A DNA stretch of 48,890 nt from the NCBI GenBank assembly GCA_017470525.1, contig JAFUYM010000063.1:1-48890 (forward strand), read 5' to 3'. The DNA is from Bacteroidaceae bacterium. Lineage in GTDB: Bacteria; Bacteroidota; Bacteroidia; Bacteroidales; Bacteroidaceae. Below the pieces are notes generated by a model that saw nothing but the letters and a program-made list of their open reading frames with translations, ran no database searches and was not told the DNA's origin. How positions within the stretch are numbered: the first letter of the stretch is position 1; the number at the start of each line of letters is the position of its first letter. The position numbers were made by a program, and so were the translations under genes. Shown here piece by piece: positions 17,030 to 24,450 of this stretch.

Positions 17030-20000
17030 TTAGTTTGATGGATTTGTGGATGAGGATTTAATAGAATTGTCAAGCGCAGGTTTTAATTCATCGGGAGAGT
17101 CATTAGTAAACATATTCACTTCACCTGCCACTTTTGTGAAAAGGTCTTTCACTAATTGGACATCAATCGTCCACTGAGGATGGAACTTGTCTGACTGCAT
17201 ATAAGTCAAAATGGATTCCCGCATCTGACGAGCCACAATACGAGTGTCAAGATGGTGAACAATATCCATCGTGGTCATGACCAGTTTTCCTTTACCTACA
17301 TTTGCCTCAAAGAGCATACCGATTTTGCGAGACACAAACCACGTATCAATGCTCTGCACTATTGGTTGGAAATCAGCAGGGAAGTCTGTAAACTGCATCA
17401 CTTGGGCGCGGTTCACCAATTCCCACCATTGCAGGTCGGAATGATAATCGGTCGGGAAGATGTCAAAAATAGGATGCGTGTTCTCCACGAAAATGCCTGT
17501 TGTGTGAGGTGGTCGCATCTTGAACCATGAGGTATTCCAGAAAACAGGGGTGAACTGCTGCACCACTTCCCTACCATAAGTCACCTTACCCGCTGCACAG
17601 ACAAGGACGTTACCACCCTTCTTCAAGGTCTTCAAGGCAGTCTCATCCAAAGAGTCTGTCACATAAACACCCTTAGGATACAATTTCTTATCATATTGCA
17701 CCCTTCCTGTTACAGGAGTTGGATATACCCAAAAGTCCCAACGGTTCCTCGCTTCTGTTCCTGGTATAGAAACCACGAGTGTCATCTTGGTCGGCTCTTT
17801 GACACCTGAAAGCGGTACGGAAATCTTGCCCAAATCTATATTTCCACCTATCTGTATGTCACGTGTTGGCAAAGTCCCTTCCGCATAGACTTCTTCCGAA
17901 GGGACAGAAGGAACAGACTCTGTCAGGGAAACTTTTCCCTCCTTGAAAATCGTCCATTGAGGGGTGACACCCTTCAACTCCTTGTCAGAGAATTGACTTA
18001 ATTCCACATCCGCCTCAAAAGATTCCCCTGCCTGATAAGTGAACTTACGAATCTTGGCAAGCGGCACAATGGGTGAACAGAATTCACGGAACTGATTTTC
18101 AAAAATGTATCCTTTATTGTCAAAGAACACATCTGTCACACCCACCAGTGCAGTGCCCTGTCCCGAATAGTCATTCAACGACAGCAACTGGAAACCTGCA
18201 TATTTAGGAGTCCTCAGCGTCCTTTCTATTTCAGCCTTATAACACAAAGCCTGCAACTTGCCAGATGCCATCATGAACTTATGTCCCATAGCCTCCATGC
18301 CATTGTCACGGAGCAAGTCACGGAATATCTCAAAATTCTTCGCCTTGTTCACCCCCGTATATTTGCCGATTTCCTCAAAATTCGGGAAAACGCACCATTG
18401 TCCTGTCTCATGACTCACAAACGGCATGGTAATGGGTGTATTCGGCATGTCCTTACCGTTATACTTCGATATGTTCCTCTCAAAATTCACCACCGACTCT
18501 GGAGCCCGATTCGTCCATTCGTTCAATCCTCGAGCACCCGCCTTCACCGCATACTCGCTACCAGGCTGCCAAGCCCATCCACCACCTACACTAAATCCGC
18601 AATACAAATGTCGGGGATCATAGTTCTTCATTTGTGCCACATGCTCCGTTGCCCAAGGCACCCAATTCCCCGCTGGCTCATTGCCAAAAGCATAAAAAGT
18701 GAACGACGGATGATTACCATATTCATTCACAATGGCAATGCTCTCATCCATCAAATAAGTATCAATCGGTTCTCCACGTCCTAATCTCACACCATGATTC
18801 GGCCACGATGGTCCTTCAGGCTGAATGTAGAAACCCGTCATGTCTGCAGCCAAAAATGCAACCTCAGGAGGACAATAACTATGGAAACGCATGTGATTCA
18901 ATCCGTATGACTTGCAGGTTCTGAAGAGTTTCAGCCATGACTCCAAATCCATCGGGGGATAGCCTGTATTGGGGAAGTCGCAGTTTTCCACCGTACCTCG
19001 CAAGATGGTCTCCCGACCATTCACATAGAACATCTTATCCTTGATTTCCATCTTACGCATACCAAACACCGTCTCCTTGCGATAGGTTTTTCCAGCCTTC
19101 GTCATCACTTCCACCTCCAATCTATACAACTGTGGATGGAACTCATCCCACAGCAACATACCTTCTCCCATCTGCAAATCCACATCACAAACCACAACCT
19201 TTGAGTCATCCAATACTACTTCTACAGGTTTCGCCTCCACGGCATGCTGATGTTCTGTATTAAAGGCTGTCGCCTTCAATTTAACCGTCGCCTTCTGTTT
19301 CTGACCAGCATCCATCAGTTCAAGATGCACCCGTGCCGTTTTTGAATCAATGTCTGGATAGACCGCCACAAAATCAACTGCATTGAAAGGACACAATTCC
19401 AGTTTGCCCACCACACCATTCCAGTCGCCTTGGGTTTGGTCAGTCACGGAGTGTGAGTCCTGTCCCACCTTCACGGTTTCAGGGTCATTATCCACACAGA
19501 TGGCAATCGTATTTTCCCCAGGTTTCAGCAATCCATACAGGTGATACACATGGGGTACCGAGAGTGATTTCTTTCCTTCCCCCACCTTTTCACCGTTCAC
19601 CCAGACCTCTGTCGTGATGTGCGGGCGTTCCAGATAGAGCGTGTACAACGGCATCCCCTCGTCTTCAGGCAATATCACAGTCCGCTTGTACCATGCTTTT
19701 CCCACATAATGCTTATCGGGAGTGAGGAAGAACTGCAACTTCATGTCCTTACCCGGATTGCGGTACTTCTTCATATACGGATTGTAGAAATAACTGGAGT
19801 CATAAAGCGAGCCTACCCATTTGGTATCAACACTAATATCATCGCCCTTCAATTGTTGAGGCATTGAGGCGGGAAGCGCCATCTGATCGTTGAAAGGAAC
19901 ACCCTTCTCGTACCACTTTTCCGCAACACCCCGATTTTCCCTATCTATTTGAAACTGCCAAACGCCACTCAAATCAATCTTCTGAGCAATGGAAGATTCG

Positions 20001-20062
20001 GACACACACACACAAAGGGCTATCGCCCATAAAAATCGCAAGTTTATAAGAAAGGTTTTCAT
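17030..20062 (-). CDS. GH2 family glycoside hydrolase (pectin-linked)
   Basis: A 1010-aa secreted hydrolase of the beta-galactosidase superfamily. After a signal peptide (to about residue 26) come the sugar-binding domain (KIDLSGVWQFQID; TEVWVNGEKVG), an immunoglobulin-like domain, and the TIM barrel opening with FYVNGRETILRGTVENCDFP. Candidate catalytic residues are E462 in FGNEPAG (acid/base) and E552 in VSHETGQW (nucleophile). The C-terminal 350 residues include further beta domains. The frame extends 32 codons upstream through a tandem repeat and the promoter, so the start at 20062 is chosen. Neighbouring CE12 and GH105 genes suggest galactose or arabinose side chains of rhamnogalacturonan as target, but the exact linkage is not readable. 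Confidence 0.9.
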   Translation of the reverse strand: MKTFLINLRFLWAIALCVCVSESSIAQKIDLSGVWQFQIDRENRGVAEKWYEKGVPFNDQMALPASMPQQLKGDDISVDTKWVGSLYDSSYFYNPYMKKYRNPGKDMKLQFFLTPDKHYVGKAWYKRTVILPEDEGMPLYTLYLERPHITTEVWVNGEKVGEGKKSLSVPHVYHLYGLLKPGENTIAICVDNDPETVKVGQDSHSVTDQTQGDWNGVVGKLELCPFNAVDFVAVYPDIDSKTARVHLELMDAGQKQKATVKLKATAFNTEHQHAVEAKPVEVVLDDSKVVVCDVDLQMGEGMLLWDEFHPQLYRLEVEVMTKAGKTYRKETVFGMRKMEIKDKMFYVNGRETILRGTVENCDFPNTGYPPMDLESWLKLFRTCKSYGLNHMRFHSYCPPEVAFLAADMTGFYIQPEGPSWPNHGVRLGRGEPIDTYLMDESIAIVNEYGNHPSFTFYAFGNEPAGNWVPWATEHVAQMKNYDPRHLYCGFSVGGGWAWQPGSEYAVKAGARGLNEWTNRAPESVVNFERNISKYNGKDMPNTPITMPFVSHETGQWCVFPNFEEIGKYTGVNKAKNFEIFRDLLRDNGMEAMGHKFMMASGKLQALCYKAEIERTLRTPKYAGFQLLSLNDYSGQGTALVGVTDVFFDNKGYIFENQFREFCSPIVPLAKIRKFTYQAGESFEADVELSQFSDKELKGVTPQWTIFKEGKVSLTESVPSVPSEEVYAEGTLPTRDIQIGGNIDLGKISVPLSGVKEPTKMTLVVSIPGTEARNRWDFWVYPTPVTGRVQYDKKLYPKGVYVTDSLDETALKTLKKGGNVLVCAAGKVTYGREVVQQFTPVFWNTSWFKMRPPHTTGIFVENTHPIFDIFPTDYHSDLQWWELVNRAQVMQFTDFPADFQPIVQSIDTWFVSRKIGMLFEANVGKGKLVMTTMDIVHHLDTRIVARQMRESILTYMQSDKFHPQWTIDVQLVKDLFTKVAGEVNMFTNDSPDELKPALDNSIKSSSTNPSN

Positions 20063-20082
20063 ATTAGTTAGTAATTTAGGGG

Positions 20083-20090
20083 CAAAGGTA
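20083..20090 (-). promoter_or_regulatory. Promoter of the GH2-CE12 operon
   Basis: CAAAGGTA reads TACCTTTG on the minus strand, an exact TAnnTTTG. A TTG lies 19 bases upstream, and that TTG is supplied by one unit of the adjacent seven-base tandem repeat (20101-20128). Confidence 0.75.
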
Positions 20091-20100
20091 AGAAAAAAAT

Positions 20101-20128
20101 GACAATTGACAATTGACAATTGACAATT
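20101..20128. repeat. Tandem heptamer GACAATT x4
   Basis: Four perfect copies of a seven-base unit lie directly upstream of the GH2 promoter, overlapping its -33 region. Confidence 0.95.
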
Positions 20129-20151
20129 ATTCAGAAAAACCATTAAAAAAA

Positions 20152-20200
20152 TTGCCACCGCATCGGTCCGTCAATCGTTGACGTGCCAGTGCGGTAGCAA
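20152..20200 (-). terminator. Intrinsic terminator of the ferredoxin gene (hairpin family copy 1)
   Basis: TTGCCACCGCA (20152-20162) pairs with TGCGGTAGCAA (20190-20200) with one G-U-type mismatch. In the minus-strand RNA the stem is followed by a run of seven U, the form of a Rho-independent terminator for the ferredoxin 30 bases upstream. The 27-base loop contains its own palindrome, GTCAATCGTTGAC. A second copy of the stem lies at 44800-44857. Confidence 0.75.
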
Positions 20201-20229
20201 ATCTTCACTTTTTCAGTTGTTCACTTTCC

Positions 20230-20403
20230 TTATTCGCCTGGAGCAATTGCACCAGCAGGACAAGCATCAGCGCAAGTGCCACAATCCACACATGCGTCTG
20301 CATCAATTACATACTTGCCATCACCTTCGCTGATAGCACCAGATGGACACTCACCTGCGCAAGTTCCACACATTACACAATCGTCACTAATTACGTAAGC
20401 CAT
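20230..20403 (-). CDS. 2[4Fe-4S] ferredoxin
   Basis: A 57-aa clostridial-type ferredoxin that carries single electrons in the cytoplasm. Two complete CxxCxxCxxxCP motifs are present: C9, C12, C15, C19 and C38, C41, C44, C48, each set ligating one cubane cluster together with the last Cys of the other. Internal symmetry between the two halves (CGTCAGECPSGAI and CGTCADACPAGAI) is clear. The gene stands alone with its own promoter and terminator. Likely partners are pyruvate:ferredoxin oxidoreductase or Rnf-type complexes, which are not in the window. Confidence 0.95.
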   Translation of the reverse strand: MAYVISDDCVMCGTCAGECPSGAISEGDGKYVIDADACVDCGTCADACPAGAIAPGE

Positions 20404-20455
20404 AATTTTTACTTTTCTTTATTTTAGAATTACTTTGCTATACTCTTTTCGGTTG

Positions 20456-20463
20456 CAAATGTA
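20456..20463 (-). promoter_or_regulatory. Ferredoxin promoter
   Basis: CAAATGTA reads TACATTTG on the minus strand, with TTTG 21 bases upstream. The predicted transcription start leaves a leader of about 45 bases before the ferredoxin ATG. Confidence 0.7.
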
Positions 20464-20529
20464 GGAAAACTTTTCCACATCTACCAAATTTTAGGTAGAG
20501 AAAATGCTTCTTCTGATACAAAATAATAC

Positions 20530-21516
20530 CTATTTTTGAGTATCATCCTCAAAAGTGAGCGTTTGGAGCGCTGCTTCCAGTCCTCGAACCAAAGCCCGCT
20601 TTTTCTCTTCTGGAGCAAAAATGAAACCCTCTGCCACCAACAAACACCCCTTTTCTTCATCCGGATAAAAATAACAGACAAAAGGACCGCCCATCGCATC
20701 GTTCCTCATATCCCAAAGACCGCGAATGGCCATACAGGACTTCCCGTCGAAAGACACCCATCCACCCGTCACCGTGCGACCGTCCGTCTCCATCCATTGG
20801 TCATCCCGTCCCCCAGGAATATTTATCTTCATCACCGAATCGCGCATCTCCACAAACCTTTCGAGAGCCAAGTCTTGCATGGGTAATGTGTAAAGGCATA
20901 CATTGGTGCGGAAATCCTGCTTGCTGGCAGAAGCCCACAAGAAATGCTCACCCACCTTGATATCGTCAATGTCTTGAGGCACTTGAAAGTTCACTCCAAA
21001 CTGCTTCTTAGCCTGTTTCATCACCACTCCGCTATGGTGTTTCTTCAAGAGCCGTTTTTCTCGTCCGAACTCATTCTCGTTCAGCAGCATCAACATCAGT
21101 TCCCGATTCTCCTTCACGTATTGCTCGAAAGTCACATTATCTGGAGCAGACAGATAGAGCACCACTTGCGGCTGGGCATACACATTCTTCCGTATTGACA
21201 ACGACGGTTCTTGATGCTTCTTGGCTACCTCCGCCACCACAATGTTGGCATAGCCCTTAAAGGTGCCGTTGAAAGCATACGGATTGATGTAGGTGACACG
21301 AAAGTTTGGTTCCACCTGTGGCAGTCCCTCAATCGGAGCCTCCACCGTACCGACAAGACTCTGTCCCGCCTCCGTACTCAACCAATCTTTGTCAGCCACA
21401 ACCAACAACTCATACGGAGCACTCTGCACCTTCCCCTTCTTCGTGTGCCCTTTCTTTTCCGATGAGCAGCCCAGCACGAAGCACATACACATTATTATAT
21501 ATATATAACGTCTCAT
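20530..21516 (-). CDS. DUF4837 family lipoprotein
   Basis: A 328-aa predicted lipoprotein: MRRYIYIIMCMCFVLGC ends in the lipid-attachment Cys (C17), followed by a hydrophilic linker and the motif PYELLVVADKDWLSTEAG that marks the Bacteroidetes DUF4837 family. No catalytic motif is recognisable and the function is unknown. It is not obviously part of an operon with its neighbours, lying 126 bases from the ferredoxin and 123 bases from the GH105 gene. Two imperfect heptamers precede its ATG. Confidence 0.85.
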   Translation of the reverse strand: MRRYIYIIMCMCFVLGCSSEKKGHTKKGKVQSAPYELLVVADKDWLSTEAGQSLVGTVEAPIEGLPQVEPNFRVTYINPYAFNGTFKGYANIVVAEVAKKHQEPSLSIRKNVYAQPQVVLYLSAPDNVTFEQYVKENRELMLMLLNENEFGREKRLLKKHHSGVVMKQAKKQFGVNFQVPQDIDDIKVGEHFLWASASKQDFRTNVCLYTLPMQDLALERFVEMRDSVMKINIPGGRDDQWMETDGRTVTGGWVSFDGKSCMAIRGLWDMRNDAMGGPFVCYFYPDEEKGCLLVAEGFIFAPEEKKRALVRGLEAALQTLTFEDDTQK

Positions 21517-21561
21517 ATCAATTCATAATTCACAAAAAATTTATTTCAATTTTATTTTTTT

Positions 21562-21590
21562 AACAACGAATTACACGAATGAAACGAATT
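21562..21590. repeat. Dispersed AACAACGAAT-type repeat
   Basis: An intergenic copy of a sequence beginning AACAACGAATT and ending GAATGAAACGAA, which recurs twice at 33203-33293 and, inverted and altered, near 46683-46722. Confidence 0.7.
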
Positions 21591-21639
21591 TTTTTAATCG
21601 AATCATTCGTTATTCACAAATCAAGTTCCGTCAGTTCCA

Positions 21640-22908
21640 TTATTTGTTCAGAAGTCTCACAATCTCACTTCCACACAACAAGAAACACCCCAATCCATAA
21701 TCATCAAAGTCCGGTTCCTTATCATAAGTGACAGGTTGGGAATCCTTCGGCTCCTTACCCGTTCCCTGCACATAACCTAAGAAACCATTCTCGTGCAGAC
21801 ACGTCTTTACCATAGTCTCCCATGTTCCATACACAATGGGCAGATAAGTTTTCTTCGGCAAATAGCCATGTCTCACACCCCATGCCATGCCATAGATGAA
21901 CAGTGCCGTACCCGACAATTCCACACCCCCATAATTCCCCTCATCATGTAGCGACACATTCCAGAACCCATCCTTCCTCTGGCACTTCACCAACGCCTTC
22001 GTCATCATCAGATAATCGTCCAGTTCATCCTCAAAATGCCTGTCTTCGCCGATATTCTTCCACTTTTTCTCACCCAGCGGTTCCAAATAGTCAGGAGCCT
22101 TAGCTCTCTTACCCACCAGCATCGCATCCATCGCCCTCACCAATGCCGCATACACCCATCCGTTTCCACGACTCCAATAGCAATCCTCACCATTCGGTTC
22201 CGTGTAAGGCGGCACAAAATCCTTGTCACGCCACCACAGCCCATCCTCCAGATTCATCAGACCGCCACCCGTCCTGTTGCGCGAAGTCTCATACATCGCC
22301 CATCCCTGCGCCACATAGCGTGACGCATCCTTGTCACCTGCAAAATGACAGATGCGCGTCAACTTTGCCAACACAGGCAGTCCCATCTGAATCGCATCAA
22401 TCCAAGTCCAATCGCCATCGCTGCCCTCCGACTTCGTCAGTCCGCCAGCCACCCAAGGCACACCATGCGCCGCAATCACATTATCCATACACTCCACCGT
22501 CGGAGCAATCATCCCTTCCTCACGCTTTCTCACATACATGTCCAGATACGTTTGGCAACAGCAATAGTCATCCGCATCGCGAGTCGTCACCCCATTGCGA
22601 GGCATCCACCGATGCGCTGTACCCCAATCCATGATGTACTGTTCATATCTGCCAAATCTCTCGCCCCCCATCAAACGCTCCAATTCCGTCAGAGCAGCCA
22701 GCCCCTCAAAATAGACGCCCCTCGTCCAAAGATTCGACGGACGCTCCCTCTTCACAAACGTGGGCTTGCCCGGGTCAGGATATTTGTTGATGAAATAATC
22801 GTTAGCACACTCCATAGCCGCCATCACCTCCTGCTGACGGGGCTGTGCCACAACCCTCATATCCAGCAGCAGAGCCAGACATAACAAAAGAAAATACCTC
22901 GTATTCAT
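21640..22908 (-). CDS. GH105 unsaturated rhamnogalacturonyl hydrolase
   Basis: A 422-aa secreted or periplasmic enzyme that removes the unsaturated galacturonate left at the end of rhamnogalacturonan fragments by polysaccharide lyases. The signal peptide ends at about residue 21 (DMRVVAQ). The alpha/alpha toroid shows TRDADDYCCCQTYLDMY (Asp 111-114), DWTWIDAIQMGLPVL (D171) and WSRGNGWVYAALVRAMD (about 246-261), the conserved GH105 blocks. It has its own promoter at 22934-22941. Together with the GH2 and CE12 genes it forms a small pectin toolkit without SusC/SusD in this window. Confidence 0.93.
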   Translation of the reverse strand: MNTRYFLLLCLALLLDMRVVAQPRQQEVMAAMECANDYFINKYPDPGKPTFVKRERPSNLWTRGVYFEGLAALTELERLMGGERFGRYEQYIMDWGTAHRWMPRNGVTTRDADDYCCCQTYLDMYVRKREEGMIAPTVECMDNVIAAHGVPWVAGGLTKSEGSDGDWTWIDAIQMGLPVLAKLTRICHFAGDKDASRYVAQGWAMYETSRNRTGGGLMNLEDGLWWRDKDFVPPYTEPNGEDCYWSRGNGWVYAALVRAMDAMLVGKRAKAPDYLEPLGEKKWKNIGEDRHFEDELDDYLMMTKALVKCQRKDGFWNVSLHDEGNYGGVELSGTALFIYGMAWGVRHGYLPKKTYLPIVYGTWETMVKTCLHENGFLGYVQGTGKEPKDSQPVTYDKEPDFDDYGLGCFLLCGSEIVRLLNK

Positions 22909-22933
22909 TGTTCAATTATCAATTAATCATCGG

Positions 22934-22941
22934 CAAAGATA
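22934..22941 (-). promoter_or_regulatory. GH105 promoter
   Basis: CAAAGATA reads TATCTTTG on the minus strand. The usual -33 zone is occupied by a seven-base tandem array (22951-22978) and lacks a TTG at standard spacing. Confidence 0.6.
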
Positions 22942-22950
22942 CGACAAAAA

Positions 22951-22978
22951 AGTGAAAAGTGAAGAGTGAAAAGTGAAA
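22951..22978. repeat. Tandem heptamer AGTGAAA x4
   Basis: Units AGTGAAA, AGTGAAG, AGTGAAA, AGTGAAA lie directly upstream of the GH105 -7 element, nine bases away, much as the GACAATT array lies ten bases from the GH2 promoter. Confidence 0.95.
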
Positions 22979-22986
22979 AAAGGTAA

Positions 22987-24450
22987 TCACTCTTCATTTT
23001 CTGTTGAAAACCCATCAAAAAACGTGCACATCAGACCCGAATCGTCCCACACATAACCCTTCCGCAACGTAACAAACACCGTGATGGGCTTCTTCTTCTC
23101 CAACACAGAGCAGCGCACGTACGGATAGAAAGCCGCAGGGTCGTTCGTAAAATAAACGTTTCTCACCTCATCCAAATACTGCGGCAACGATTTTTTCGTA
23201 GGGCGCAACACCTCAAAGTCTGTAATCCGCTTGCTCAGTCCTGTCACCATACGATAAGCCCCATCTACAATCCAAACAATCGGTCTCCCCTCAAAACTCA
23301 CTCCATCCACACACACCGTGCGTGGGTCATTAGAATCCTTCCCTGGCAAATTCAAATCCACCGCTCTGCTGCACACCGTGTCGGGCGTCACATTCTGCAC
23401 AATCGGCGAGGCGTATCCCGTTGCACGTTCAAACCGTCCATCAGAGTTCGACAAAAAAGCATAGAAACTGGAAGAAATGCTCCCACTATTATTCATATTC
23501 AACGATGCCACATCGCCATCCAAAAAACACCGCTCATATTTCCGTCCCGACACATCATCCTTCCACTTTCTTTTCCCGAAATTCATTGGTTCAAACGCCT
23601 CAGCAGGAAACACGCGTGGCACAGGAGCGAATAATCCATCCACCGCCACCACATGCTGCTTCGTCACCACCCGTTCGCCCATTGCCACCTCTGCCACCTT
23701 CGGAGTCAGCATCTTCATGTTCCACTCCCCCTTCACATCGGGAAAATACAATGCATAACACCCCATCGAATCCGTCACCGCATCCCCCATCAGCACCTTT
23801 TTCCCCTGATAAATAGCGACTTTCATCCGTCTGTTTCCCCTGTCGTTCCATTCCTTCACAGTAGGGTGTTTTTTTCTTGGTTCGATATGCCCAAACACCA
23901 TCAGATGCCTCTCTATGGGTTGTTCCACACCATAGATTGTATCCTTTTCCACCGTCACCATGCGTTTCCACAACGAATTACTCACCATGCGCGGTGCCTC
24001 CAGATTCAGCCGCCTCACATCTCCACTTTCTCCTTCTTTCAACTTCAAATAGACAGGCAGCAACCGACTCCAATAACCATAACTTTTCCAATTTGTCATG
24101 TAGCGGGTGTATGCCCTCAGTTCATAAAAACCCGACCCGTAGAGGCTATCCACCCACACCTTTCCCTCAGCACGTCCTCCCTCCAACGGCAATTTCCGCC
24201 TCTGAATGACATTCCCTGCCGCATTCAACAGTTCCACATAGAGCACACGGCTGAAATCCGTCGCCCCCTCATGCCCTTCTCGCTCCACAAAAGCAGAGAA
24301 GTGAATGGTGTCACCGAGGTCACATCCATTCACTCTATCATACTCCACTGTCACCTTTTCACGTGGCAGAGGTTCCTGTGCATACGATACACCAAACGAT
24401 ACAGTCAACATCCATACAAATAACTTCCAACGCTGTCTCATGTCATTCAT
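22987..24450 (-). CDS. Secreted MG2-domain protein, shortened paralogue
   Basis: A 487-aa exported protein (signal peptide to about residue 24) homologous to the larger protein encoded just upstream. The N-terminal macroglobulin-like MG2 domain includes SRVLYVELLNAAGNVIQRRK and GFYELRAYTRYMTNWKS. A beta-sandwich stretch (VTDSMGCYALYFPDVKGEWN) follows, then a plug-like C-terminal region (GRPIVWIVDGAYRMVTGL; YLDEVRNVYFTNDP). Compared with the 957-aa paralogue it lacks most of the central region and the final domain. Its ATG at 24450 overlaps the upstream stop by eight bases; an alternative ATG is at 24441. It probably acts in the periplasm or at the surface. Molecular function is unknown. Confidence 0.8.
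   Translation of the reverse strand: MNDMRQRWKLFVWMLTVSFGVSYAQEPLPREKVTVEYDRVNGCDLGDTIHFSAFVEREGHEGATDFSRVLYVELLNAAGNVIQRRKLPLEGGRAEGKVWVDSLYGSGFYELRAYTRYMTNWKSYGYWSRLLPVYLKLKEGESGDVRRLNLEAPRMVSNSLWKRMVTVEKDTIYGVEQPIERHLMVFGHIEPRKKHPTVKEWNDRGNRRMKVAIYQGKKVLMGDAVTDSMGCYALYFPDVKGEWNMKMLTPKVAEVAMGERVVTKQHVVAVDGLFAPVPRVFPAEAFEPMNFGKRKWKDDVSGRKYERCFLDGDVASLNMNNSGSISSSFYAFLSNSDGRFERATGYASPIVQNVTPDTVCSRAVDLNLPGKDSNDPRTVCVDGVSFEGRPIVWIVDGAYRMVTGLSKRITDFEVLRPTKKSLPQYLDEVRNVYFTNDPAAFYPYVRCSVLEKKKPITVFVTLRKGYVWDDSGLMCTFFDGFSTENEE

Noticed and set aside
20063-20158. N-terminal extension of the GH2 protein by 32 codons
   Set aside because: It would translate the heptamer array and the TACCTTTG promoter; the signal peptide begins at the ATG at 20062.
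23653-24423. 256-codon plus-strand frame opposite the small MG2 gene
   Set aside because: Shadow of a real gene; composition dominated by His, Pro and Ser without any motif.
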